Positions 48,001-56,429 of a stretch of DNA of 64,000 nucleotides are shown here, in pieces. The translations under genes and the position numbers were made by a program. The stretch is from Chloranthus sessilifolius (Eukaryota; Streptophyta; Magnoliopsida; Chloranthales; Chloranthaceae): the NCBI GenBank assembly GCA_021018995.1, contig CM037587.1, forward strand, positions 4,218,866 to 4,282,865, given 5' to 3'. How positions within the stretch are numbered: position 1 is the stretch's first letter; the number at the start of each line of letters is the position of its first letter. The notes beneath the pieces were generated by a model. That model was not told where the DNA came from. It did not search any database and saw nothing but the letters and a program-made list of their open reading frames with translations.

Positions 48001-51000
48001 CGGTTTCGTCGAGAACCGATACCGATACCACCCTGATACAGGTATTAGGGTGGTAACCGTATCTGTATCGGCCGATACTGATCAATACAACCAGTTCTTT
48101 AAATATTTTTTTACTTTTTTTTTCAAAAAAAATAAATATCGACCAATGTGGTATCACCGATACCGTATCAGTCCAAGATGGACCGACACTCGAAACCGAT
48201 ATTGACACCTTGATCCTATCTTTAAACTTTATTTAATAAATTATCAGACTGGAGAGTAATAACATACAGAAATAGCATCACCATGTAGGGTGATTACAAG
48301 GTCAGTCCGATCTTCCGGATCCTTTGCTACGAGCAATGAGCATTTAGGATTGCCCAACAGATCCTGTACACAGAAGTCTTCAAATTACTTTCGACTCTGA
48401 TAAATTAGAAATAAAGTTAAGAAACAAATGCTTCCATATGCTATGATAGAATATTAATCCAACTAAAACTAAGATTCAAATAAAAAAACCATAGCAATAT
48501 AAACTAAAAGGCTCTTTTAACATTTGAGAATATGAAGCAAACCTTCGTATGAACTGCCAAACTACTGACAGCTAATATTGGAGAGCCATCACTATCACAT
48601 GCAAAGTCAACCATTGATCCTGATGGATAACCCTCATGCTTCTGCACAAAAAAATGAAGAAGAATTAAGTAAACCAAAATACATATAGCTGTAATGATTG
48701 ACCATCACATTTGTTTGAGGAAGCATGGAAATAAGAAGGAAGCTGTCTACTTTTATAGTATACTTAGGATTGGTATAGCATCATACTCATATCCAGGAAA
48801 AAAAATTCGTGTCTGTTTATCCACACTAGACTTTTCAACGTACCAAAAGAAAAGAAAAAATTGTATAAGAATGCAATTTTGGAAGTGTAGGCAGAATGTT
48901 GGAAAAACTGACAAAAAGGTAAAAGTAGAGAGAAAACTATATTAGCCAGTCACAGACTACATGACACATCCATGAAGTGGCATTGCAAACTTTCCATACT
49001 ACCCACAAAGTGACAAATTATAGAGTTTTCTAAAGATAATTGGTTTGGAAATTTAAAAATAAAACCTACAATAAACATGGGTCAGATATCATTTTGTAAT
49101 TTAGGATCAAGAGAAAAAAACAGAAACTTGAAAATTAAGAAAGGAAATACTTACAAAAGAATGCTTCAAACTTTATGATCACCCTTCAAACTTCACAAAC
49201 TCACTTTTCAAATATAAACTGACGGGGACGCCACATACATGGACATCGGATTTGGACCACATAGTTTTTATCGGCGTTGAAAGAACCGTAGAGGAAGCCC
49301 GAGTACCGTAGCCTCAGAGCAAAAACGGACACAAATAGCCAAGAGAACAACGCCACAGAGAGCCCTCGCGCGAGCGAGCACTGAAAGTCGAGCGAACGAT
49401 GATAATCCTTGCTCGAGCGAGCTACGGTACGACTTCAGACGGGATTTTATGCGAAACTTCCCTTTTTTGTGTTTTATTAGTATTAGAACTCTTATTTCGA
49501 ACTTAATTATTAGTGGCCTATATATAGAGGCTTGTAAACACCTTTTTAGTTAGTTGATTGATTATGTGAATGCTTTTATGCTTGAGTAATCTTTGCTTGA
49601 GATGGGTTTGGTGTGAGGCCAAGGGAGTGATTCCCAAAGCCATTGTTATCTTCTCTATTCTATTTGTTATTTCTCGATCTGTGATTGCTTTCTAAAACCT
49701 TAGCCTAATTGTTTCCTTGCTTTCCCAAAAACCCTAAACCCTTTTGAAACCCTAATTCAAACATAGCCAACACCTGTTCTAAAATCATACACCGATCCGA
49801 AAATCATAAGCCTATTGCAAACCAATTCCCTTTCACAACCCAACTTGGAATCCGTGAATCTACATCGGACCGAAGACGAGCGCCTAAGCCTGAAAAGCTA
49901 GAGTTCTATCTCTAGGCAGATCTCACCTCGACTCGAAAAGTACTTGCGCATCGGACTGGACCCTACCTAGATCGCGTGTGATCTACCCATCAAAAATTCT
50001 ACAAAGCCCTAAAGGTATCAAAGATAATTTTGCGATTAAACTTGATTTAATTTCATTAATTTCGACAAAATCTGCATAAAAATCATATTCCGCATTTTAG
50101 GGTCGTCCCGCGTCATAAACTCACATTATAAGTTTTAAAATTACCCAATGCCCTTCTAACAACACAAGATATCTATTTATAGGCCACAAGAAATCTCTAG
50201 AAAAAAAACTGAGTAACGTATAGGTATTGGTGAAACATTTTACAAGAGGACAAAGAACTTTGAGAAAGAGATTTGATTTTATCTTCTCTGACTTCAAAGA
50301 GATTAATAAAAAAATTTTAAATTGTCGTGCCAAAAAATATGCAGAACCACCAACTTATCCTTGAGTTGGAGTCGATCAGGATGGATCCCACAAAAAATTC
50401 AGTTCCTTGTAAATTAAGGAGATTGAGACAGTTATCCCATAAATAAAGTAAATATTGTTTTGGTAATCAATCTTACTTTCTAATGAGGAGGGCAGATACA
50501 TATTATATTGTGAAGCGGCATCAGAATGGGGAATTCTGAATAATTCTTAATTGATTTCTTTAACGGAAAAATTAGATGAAGATGTCAGAGTTATTATTTA
50601 AGCTCAAACTTTAGTATTTTTCACCAAGATTCTTCTTTTGAGATTTGAGAAGTTAAGGCTTCAATTGCTTGATCTTCTTGAGGGGGTTCATAAACACACT
50701 GTGTCGTGTTAAACTTATCCCATCATTTATAATAGATTTGTCTTTCTAAGTGACAAGGAAAGTGGTAATCATTACCGAAAATAACATACTTCCAAGTATC
50801 CAAGGAATAAGAAAGTCAATAATAAATTTAACCAAAACAAGACATTCCGAATTATTATTTTCAATATTTCTTTGACAAATTCAGGAAATATTTCTTTAAT
50901 AATTTCAAATATATTCCACCGCAAGTGGCACCAATGAAGGGTTTCTTTATTAAATCCATCAAAAAATTAAAGAAACCAGTATATTTTCCAAGTCATTTTG

Positions 51001-54000
51001 GATTCGTATAACATGTTTCCATGCATCTTGATTAGTTTATTAATAGAAATATACTATTGTATATTAATATAAAATTATATAAAATATGTAATAAAAATAT
51101 ATAGAATTCCCCTAAAAAAATCCCTACCCCTAGGCCACGCCTAGGTCCCAGGGACCCTTGTCGCGTTGGGTGCGCCTAGCGCTTTTGACAACACTGATCT
51201 TGATAATTCCAATAATTATAGAAAAGATGGCAAGGATGTTCTATTTAGAAGAGAATAAAGAGTGAGTCTGGTCAAGGGAAAACCCTAGTCTATAATCGAA
51301 ATGGTTCTCTTCATAACAAGTTAAGAATAAATGTAACATCCTTAAAATTTAGACTTTGAACAGTGTACCTCGGGATGCATGTCTGACTTTGAATAGAGTA
51401 CCTTGAGATGCGTGCTTGTCTAATCACTTTTTCGATCAAGTGAAAGTCAACTTGATGACTTTGGTTGGACTAGTTTTGGTGTGAAAAGTGCACACTCGTG
51501 TGGTGTTAGATCTTTGGTAGGGTCTTATACACCTATAGATGGGTGTTTGTGTTTTGCACGTGAGTCATGCCTTTTAAGCTATATGAGGGAGAGGGTTTCT
51601 CTTAAAAGCCATTCGTTTGAAGAGAAAGAGGGAGAAGAAGGAAGATTTATGAAGAGATTTTGTGTGGGATCGTGGATCGAAGCCGTACGAGTGCATTAAA
51701 TCTAGAAGGGTTTGCAAGGAATCATGTAGGAGTGGAGCTAGAAACCCTAAATCTTGATCCAAGCCATTTAATCAATCATACGGTGGATTTGAGGTAAGGT
51801 TTTGTAAATCCCTGATGTGTGTGAGGTTTTAATTTTGATTTAATTTGAAAATAATGGATTAAAGGATGTGAAAGATGTTAGATTTGAGAAAATTTGGATT
51901 TGGAATGAGAAAACCAAAGATTGGGCGAAATCTGTGATTTTCGAACGATCGAAATTGGATTCGATCGATCGAATTTGACTTAAGATTTATGAAATATGAT
52001 TCCTGAGGGATTTCGATCGATTGAAAAGTATAGAACAGGAAGTATTAAGGATTTCTGTTGGAATTCGATCGATCGAAATGGATTTCGATCAATCGAGTTT
52101 CAAATTTGATCGATCGAAATTAGAATTCGATCAGTCAAATTTGACTGTGTGTGCCAACACTGCTTCGGTATTTTGGCCGTAACTTTTTGTGTCTAACTCT
52201 GATTGACGTGATCTTGTTGCGTTGAAAAGACGACATCGAGATCTACAACTTTTATATTTTGACCAACTCATGAATCAAAATTTTTAAAGGTCAAAAGTTT
52301 GTGGGAAGTTATGTCAAATTTCTTATTAGCACGAACTTGTCGTTTCCACCTCAGTTTTGAGGAAACATTTATAGATGTCTAAGTTTCTAGTAACTAGAGT
52401 TGGTCTTTGATACATTGTATATTTGTGATGAGATTAAGGGCGGAAGGCCATAGATAGAGCTTCTCTTGGCTTCGCACAACTTCGAGGTTAAGGTTGGGGA
52501 AATTCAACCTAAATTTATATGTTTGACTTGATTCACAGTCTTAGATGTGTTGATTGAATGCGATGAGTTAATTGTGGTTGGATTAGTAGATGAGTAAATT
52601 GTGGTGGGATTATTAGATTGGAAATTCATGATTTAGAATATACTCGTGAGATCTTGAAGTGTGAATGTGCATGTGATAATGTTCGATGTTAGATAACCTT
52701 GGATTTTGTTTAAGTTTGATTCGTGTTTTGAAAGTAAGACTTTGAGATAGTTGTGACACTCGTGTTTCGTTTTGACACCTTTGGAATGTGAACTCGTGAC
52801 CTTTGGAACTGTGATTAACACGACGACGCTTAGAATTTGCATATGTGCATTGCATCCTTTGGGCCAATACAACGGCCTATCCGTACACGCATTCATACAT
52901 TGCATTGCATCCCTTGGGCCGACACGGCGGCCTATCCGTGCACGCATTCATACATACGTTGCATTGCATCCCTTGGGCCGGTACGACGGCCTATCCGTAC
53001 ACGCATTGCATCCCTTGGACCCCTTGGAATCATTGGACACCTTTGGAACCCTTGGAACATCCTTGCATCCCTTGGAACATCATTGCATCCCTTGGACATT
53101 TTGAGAACTATGAACACCCTTGGAAACTTGGAACACTCTTGGACACCCTTGTGTTGTGTGTGTTTACAAATTCGACATTGTTTGCAAATGTGTGTAAATC
53201 TTGGACACTCTTGATTATGATGTTTTTCGATATGTGTACGGTTGGATAAAACTGTGGTGAAAGTAAATATGTAAGGCTTTAGAATTCTGAGTTTTTATGA
53301 TGGTTTTACTTTTGGATTAAATTCTATGTTTTCAATGTTAAGATGTGATTTTATGTTGTCTTTCCTTTGCTGAGCTTAGATGTAGCTCATCCTTCGACTA
53401 TACGTCACAGGTTTGGCAATTATCAGGATACGGGCTTCGTGGTTGAGGACTGCAGAAGTAGTAAGATTTCGAGATCGTAGATCTGTATTTGAGCTTTGGT
53501 ATATTTAGTTTGTAATTCTTTTAATATACTTGTATATATTTATTTTAATTACTGATCCTTCGTTGTAGAACTGGAGTTTATGTTTCCGCTTTGTTGTACC
53601 AAAATTTTCTGTATCAGACTGTGATCTACGATCTGGCAGTCCAAGTTTTCCCATTCGGTTTTGATTTTTAAAAATAAAATTTTTTTAAAAAAAAAATTAT
53701 ATATATCTCAGGAATTTCTGGTTGGGAAAATCCGGGCTGTCACAATAAGCATAAAACGATTCATAAATTTCGCATTATTGGTGACTTATGAACACACTAT
53801 TTGAGTCAAAAGGATGTTGGAATAAATTTGATAATCTTTCAGGAGTTTGAAGAGGAAACTGACAATTTGGTGTAAGATAAAGTCCATCCATAGAGACGAG
53901 AAAAATCTCAATTCTCTTGTTCAATTTTAAGGATGGCGATGAAGGAGGAAGCAAAATATGGAGATTTTGACAAAGTGATTAAGTTATCAAAGTTAATAGT

Positions 54001-55638
54001 TTATTTATCTTTCTTTTGATTTGAGGACGATCTTGGTAATTAACCAGAGGATGTGATTCTCTTTGAAGAGTCGGAACTAGCCATTTCCTAGCAAAAAATT
54101 CTCGAGGAAGGAAATCAGCTAGAGAATTGTTTTGCAACAACTTCCTTAGCACTTTTACAATGTACCGTTAACAAAATTTCTTGATGTAACAAATCACTCT
54201 GTAGTTTAAAGATACATTTAACTACTGCAAGGATTTATTTTGTAATCGTAAAATACTTTTGTTGTATTCCATTCAATGGTCGAGAAGTAGAACGAACCAA
54301 TCCTTCACTAGTTCCAATCTTTTGTTATAAAATACCAACATAGCCAAATTCAGATCCATATGTTTCAAGTGAGAGTGATACCCGTGTGTGTGTGTGTATA
54401 TATATATATATATTCATGACACAACATCCACTAAATCATTTTTATTTTGTAGGAATGTCATAATCACATATAGAAATCCAGTTTCAGTGTAGTCTTCTTA
54501 ATGGTGGATTCATGCATGAAAAGACTTCTATCATTGGATTCACCAACTGTTTAATTAAAGAATCTCAATGGTTTCATCAAGTTCAAATCTCACCTCAGCC
54601 TTGTTTGATGCAGGCATGGGGAATTCTGAAGTCAAATATTTTACGAATCCAATGCTCAAAAGTCAAAACATGTATATGGATTATTACCCAACGAAAAAGA
54701 GTACCACCAAATCTCTCTCCTTATGCACTTCACAAAAGAAAATTACCTCAGAGAAAGTAGAGAGCATGCCTCGAACGCTGCAGTCGAGTACTGTGCGGAT
54801 TTCTATAATTGGCGAAAGCCGAGCAGCCGCTTCCTATGAACCAATAAAGAAAAATCCAAATCATTCATTTAAACAACTACTAATTTTACAAAAAAATTAT
54901 TAATTTCACCTGATGAGCTTGAATCACTTGGTGAATGCCCGCACCATTGTTTTCATCTCCAGCCACCGCAGTCTTTATAAATAGATAAACAAAAAGGCAT
55001 AATTAAAACATATGTTCATTGATCAAACAACAAAAATAAACAAAAAATTTATGATCTAGACCGTCCATCTTAAAATCCACCAATGGATGTATGATTCTAG
55101 GCTGTTCAATGAATCTATCTCCTCTTGGACAGACCATATAGACCAAAATTTCAACCATTGGAAAGATCACAATAACCATCAGCTAACTAAATTCAGTGAA
55201 CCCATTGCATATTTTCGTTCAGAAATTTGGTTCCCAATTTTTATTCTTCTTGTAAGATAAGATATAAACAAGCAATCAGTTAAAATTGTATCTAATAATA
55301 ACCATCAGCTAACTAAATTGAGTGAACTCATTACAGTTTTTTGTTCAGAAACTTGTGGGTTGTTCACAAAATTAAGGAAAAACTATAAACAAACCCCAAA
55401 TATTTGTTTTTATTGTGAGTTAAGAAATAAACAAGCAAATCAGTTAAAAATTCACCTGAGATGATTGAGGTGAAGAGGAAGCCATGGCAAGAGGAGAGAA
55501 GGAAATGGGTTTCTTTGGAAGTGGACAAAGAAAGGGTCTGATATGTGTGGAGGGAGGGGGGAAGTGAGGTAATCGAAGAATTGAGACGCCATTAAAGCGT
55601 GAGAAAGAAGCTGGCTTTGTCAACAAACTCTTCATCAC
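30549..55638 (-). CDS. FMN-binding split-barrel protein with DUF2470 (At3g03890-like), 12 coding exons
   Basis: Coding exons in transcript order: 55456-55638, 54910-54972, 54747-54833, 48543-48641, 48268-48363, 46225-46290, 46038-46128, 45563-45630, 45398-45463, 44379-44429, 33814-33878, 30549-30603. They total 990 nt (329 aa plus TAA); every junction is GT-AG and in frame. The N terminus ([15 protein letters not shown]) is rich in Ser, Pro and Arg, like a plastid transit peptide (inferred). The barrel has [51 protein letters not shown] and [20 protein letters not shown]. The DUF2470/HugZ-like tail begins [11 protein letters not shown] and ends [16 protein letters not shown] recall this as close to Arabidopsis At3g03890 and more distant from the glutamyl-tRNA-reductase-binding protein. 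The exact biochemical role is not established by the sequence. Confidence 0.93.
30926..31200 (+). repeat. Dispersed repeat, copy 2 (paralogue at 1024-1300)
   Basis: Shares the ordered blocks of the copy at 1024: GTGGCACCCATC, 'aagatcgatcaggt', 'aaaaatttgggcatgat', 'gtggtcaaaggt' and a T-rich end before 'aaatcacatg'. It lies in intron 11 of the FMN-binding gene. Class unknown. Confidence 0.5.
31545..31990. repeat. Two broken hAT-MITE fragments
   Basis: 31545-31600 has 'tccgataccaatattgatatc', like the CAAGGTGTCAAAA group. It is followed at about 31605-31660 by the 3' end of the 'gacttagaccctt..ttatTgccgactcc' element (as in 44749-45168). 31872-31990 has 'tatcggctgataccgatac' sequence without clear ends. 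Confidence 0.5.
32134..32551. mobile_element. Mutator-type MITE, 418 bp, TSD TTTTGAAAA
   Basis: The ends GGGTACCGCTGTTCGAGCC and (inverted) GGGTACCTCTGTTCCCGCC open inverted repeats of about 115 bp, reaching 'gttTttcaccccaatcttc' on both sides. Perfect 9-bp duplications TTTTGAAAA lie at 32125-32133 and 32552-32560. Long TIRs with a 9-bp TSD are the Mutator signature. In intron 11. Confidence 0.93.
33363..33782. mobile_element. Mutator-like MITE, 420 bp, TSD TTAATTAA, 31 bp from exon 11
   Basis: Left end GGGTGGTGTTACTGCCACAC; inverted right end GGCTGGTGTTGTTACCACAC. The inverted homology continues through 'ttatgttac' and 'gactgctttgaa.cag' for about 95 bp. The flanks TTAATTAA at 33355-33362 and 33783-33790 are 8 bp and AT-palindromic, so 9 bp cannot be excluded. 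The right edge is 31 bp from coding exon 11 and 25 bp past its gtaagt donor. Confidence 0.82.
33891..34962. other. Intronic AT-rich sequence, no gene
   Basis: Part of intron 10 of the FMN-binding gene. Positions 34580-34920 hold scattered 'tcgagtt' and 'agtcgagt' words in both directions, possibly a decayed MITE, without definable ends. Confidence 0.4.
34963..35064 (+). mobile_element. Au-type SINE, 5' part (tRNA-related head)
   Basis: An A-box-like TGGTGTGATGG (34968-34978) and a B-box GGTTCGAGTCT (35011-35021) are followed by 'cagcctctctaaaatgaggg' and 'aaggctgcctac'. This matches my memory of plant Au SINEs. The SINE is cut by the chromovirus at 35065 and resumes at 41842. Confidence 0.75.
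35065..36039 (-). repeat. 3' LTR of the minus-strand chromovirus
   Basis: The plus-strand ends are TGACGCGGGACAACAACCC and GGCGTCCCTGTCA. The U3 (about 35755-35930 on the plus strand) has CTCGCGCGAG-type palindromes alternating with 'tttaagttactcg'. An inverted TATA box lies near 35663. Confidence 0.92.
36040..36050 (-). other. Polypurine tract
   Basis: TCTAGGGGAAT on the minus strand, directly before the 3' LTR; equivalent to 18424-18434. Confidence 0.7.
36040..40668 (-). pseudogene. Chromovirus gag-pol, nearly complete but frameshifted
   Basis: Element sense, from high to low coordinates: gag (40659-39740, [16 protein letters not shown] onward); zinc-knuckle zone near 39690; protease [18 protein letters not shown] (39416-39360). 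RT spans 38796-38000 with [13 protein letters not shown] and [11 protein letters not shown]. RNase H (37958-37662) has [13 protein letters not shown]. The integrase zinc finger and core (37649-36900) have [27 protein letters not shown] and VSDRDVKF. The integrase C-terminal area is 36752-36318. The chromodomain (36287-36100) has [20 protein letters not shown] and [13 protein letters not shown]. Stops and shifts separate the frames, so no single polyprotein is open. Confidence 0.92.
40762..40774 (-). other. Primer-binding site (initiator-Met tRNA type, mutated)
   Basis: Minus strand TGGTATTGGAGCC, four bases after the LTR; two changes from TGGTATCAGAGCC. Confidence 0.75.
40779..41836 (-). repeat. 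5' LTR of the minus-strand chromovirus, with an internal rearrangement
   Basis: It is 83 bp longer than its partner. Part of the extra length is a perfect 42-bp palindrome at 41222-41263 and a second copy of 'gggaatcactcccttgccct' with its neighbours (41270-41308 and 41356-41392). It otherwise follows the 3' LTR closely. Confidence 0.9.
41222..41263. repeat. Perfect 42-bp palindrome (21-bp arms, no loop)
   Basis: The left arm starts ATAGTAAATATGATAG, and the right arm is its exact reverse complement. The half-site 'gatagtaaatatgatag' occurs once more at 41318-41333 and, with one change, in the other LTR near 35519. This suggests template switching that copied local sequence backwards. Confidence 0.9.
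41842..41899 (+). mobile_element. Au-type SINE, 3' part
   Basis: Reads 'tacctctcctagagcccgct', then 'gggagccttgtgcactgga', and ends in a T-run. This matches the Au SINE 3' region as I know it. Joined across the chromovirus (one CCATC removed) it continues 34963-35064 colinearly. Confidence 0.75.
41987..44042. mobile_element. Tourist/Harbinger-like element, 2056 bp, TSD TTA, filled with W-box cores
   Basis: The left end GGCCCTGTTTGATA and inverted right end GGCCTTGTTTGATA differ at one base. TTA duplications lie at 41984-41986 and 44043-44045. The 'gaaatgaaat' subterminal motifs are inverted. The interior (42270-43760) repeats variants of GTCAAACTTTGACC: I count 18 GTCAA and 17 TTGAC on the plus strand. 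TTGAC is the WRKY-factor W-box core. No transposase. In intron 10 of the FMN-binding gene. Confidence 0.9.
44749..45168. mobile_element. hAT-like MITE, 420 bp, TSD TTATAGAA (intact relative of the split one)
   Basis: Starts CATAGTCACAAA and ends TTTGTGACTG. Perfect 8-bp duplications TTATAGAA lie at 44741-44748 and 45169-45176. It carries 'ggcgacttgcagtcatccc' uninterrupted, the exact site where the relative at 13526 was hit by an LTR. An internal (TA)n run lies at 45037-45083. Intron 9 of the FMN-binding gene. Confidence 0.93.
45716..45972. mobile_element. hAT-type MITE, 257 bp, TSD not preserved
   Basis: Starts CATGGCATCAAAACTC and ends CGATATTGACACCTTG. It is colinear with 47966-48212, sharing 'ggtggtaaccg', 'tatcggccgatactga' and 'acaaccagt'. 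The flanks GTGATTAC and CTTAAACC do not match. Intron 7 of the FMN-binding gene. Confidence 0.8.
46596..47023. mobile_element. Probable Mutator-like MITE, 428 bp
   Basis: The left zone 'aaaatggtgtttaaatgatc' and the inverted right zone 'aaaatggtggttaaatgatc' lie inside inverted ends of about 55 bp, with weaker matches outwards (gggataatgg / gggcacgact). The flanks share only 'tttaaaa'-like sequence. Intron 5 of the FMN-binding gene. Confidence 0.6.
47966..48212. mobile_element. hAT-type MITE, 247 bp, TSD ATCCTATC
   Basis: Starts CATGGTATCAAAACTCG and ends GATATTGACACCTTG. Perfect 8-bp duplications ATCCTATC lie at 47958-47965 and 48213-48220. Intron 5, 55 bp from exon 5. Confidence 0.92.
49220..50115 (+). 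mobile_element. Gypsy solo LTR, 896 bp, TSD TAAAC
   Basis: Starts TGACGGGGACGCC and ends CGTCCCGCGTCA. Perfect TAAAC flanks lie at 49215-49219 and 50116-50120. It is the same LTR family as 13656 and 35065. TATA box at 49519-49527. The U3 carries mixed 'gcgcgagcgag' and 'gctcgagcgag' units (49365-49425). It is a product of LTR-LTR recombination inside intron 3 of the FMN-binding gene. Confidence 0.95.
50121..51331 (-). pseudogene. Decayed retroelement or pararetrovirus-like coding sequence, left part
   Basis: Minus-strand frames between about 51000 and 50500 look once coding, with balanced codon-like composition and long partial frames, but contain many stops. I cannot assign a domain with confidence. 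It is probably the continuation of 53750-54360 across the solo LTR, since the relic's minus-strand direction runs into it. Description only. Confidence 0.35.
51332..53744. mobile_element. Probable 2.4-kb solo LTR (Del/Tekay-like ends)
   Basis: Starts TGTAACATCCTTAAAATTTA and ends TCCGGGCTGTCACA. These are near-inverted ends like those of the long LTRs of plant Del/Tekay elements. The flanks ATAAA (51327-51331) and ATAAG (53745-53749) match at 4 of 5 bases. It contains 'tcgatcgatcgaa' words (51945-52140) and a tandem array (52848-53010). No coding domain. Strand not determined. Confidence 0.6.
52848..53010. repeat. Tandem repeat, about three units of 55-60 bp
   Basis: The unit reads 'tgcatcccttgggccg', then 'acggcctatccgtacacgca', then 'ttcatacatt'. 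The repeats degrade to the right into shorter 'cccttgga' words up to about 53150. Confidence 0.88.
53750..54360 (-). pseudogene. Caulimovirid-like (endogenous pararetrovirus) RNase H remnant
   Basis: On the minus strand, 54330-54125 reads as an RNase H region ending in a CKSAKEV block. After a frame change and internal deletion a second block, [11 protein letters not shown], follows near 54085-54115. That order and the second block are what I associate with the C-terminal RNase H of plant caulimovirids. In-frame stops, a deletion and the solo LTR at 51332 show it is an inert relic. A retrotransposon origin is not excluded. Confidence 0.5.
55171..55452. repeat. Imperfect tandem duplication, period 126 bp
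   Basis: 'aataaccatcagctaacta' begins at 55171 and again at 55297. Each is followed by 'ttcagaaa.tt' and 'ataaacaagcaa(a)tcagtta'. The second copy ends 4 bp before the exon 1 donor, so intron 1 of the FMN-binding gene grew by duplication next to its splice site. Confidence 0.8.
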
Positions 55639-55696
55639 TCCACCGATTAAAAAAACATGGAAATGTTTGAACGTGGCTAATTTTTAAGGGGTTGAG

Positions 55697-56343
55697 TAGG
55701 GATGGGAATGGGCCGGGCTAGGGTCAACCCAGGACCGGCCCACTCTATTTGGACCCAAGCCTAGCCTAGGTCAGTGGCGGGCTTATAATTCCAAGCATGG
55801 TTCAAAATTTCCGCCGGAACCTGAAGATTTCGGCCGAAATGGATTTCGGCCGAAATGCTTTGGTTTTGGTCCCCATCAAAACGAAAACTCAAAATTTTGG
55901 TATTTAATATACTCTGGGGAAGATTTCGGTTCAAAATTTCTGTTTCAGTCCCAACCGAAACAAAATCCAATTTTTCGATCCTTGATTCCAAGCCCAGCCT
56001 GAAATGAACTTTTAAGGTCAAGGCTGCACCGGCCTGACCCGTTTAGTCATTAACTAATTATTTATTTATAAAAATTAGCTGTATTTTCATAAAAATATTC
56101 AAAATTGAAACATTGCAAATACGTAAAATGAAGCTCCAAAAAATCTAGAGTTTAAAAAATAGAAAACGTGCAGTTGTAATTTTCTAAAATATTCCGTGTG
56201 AATTCAATATACTTATCATAAATGAGAGCCCGACAGCCGAAGCTCGACATGTTTAAATTTTGGGCTTACAATTCGAGAACAAGCTCAGCCCGCAGGCTTT
56301 ATGTAAAACCCGGTGGGGCTACCTAGCCCACTGCCACCCCTTA
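55697..56343. mobile_element. Probable hAT-like MITE with GGGCCGGGC-type ends, hosting another MITE
   Basis: The left end TAGGGATGGGAATGGGCC is inverted relative to the right end 'tagcccactgccacccctta'. Subterminal 'aagcc.agcc' and 'ggcccggg'-type words are typical of a common plant hAT MITE class. The TSD is unclear. The MITE 55796-55984 is inserted within it. It lies 59 bp upstream of the FMN-binding gene's ATG. Confidence 0.6.
55796..55984. mobile_element. hAT-type MITE, 189 bp, TSD ATTCCAAG
   Basis: Starts CATGGTTCAAAATTTCCG and ends TTTTTCGATCCTTG. Perfect 8-bp duplications ATTCCAAG lie at 55788-55795 and 55985-55992. It lies 158 bp upstream of the FMN-binding gene's start codon, in its likely promoter. 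Sister of 9338-9517. Confidence 0.92.
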
Positions 56344-56429
56344 GAGGTGAGTGATATGTAGTGCAGGGTACCGTTATTTGCAATCAGAAATTATTTCTTC
56401 GCATTTAGGGTTTGGTTATGCGAAACCGT

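Noticed and set aside
52848-53010. Regularly spaced repeats, CRISPR-like at first glance
   Set aside because: The whole 55-60 bp unit repeats, including the would-be spacers. It is a tandem repeat inside a plant LTR.
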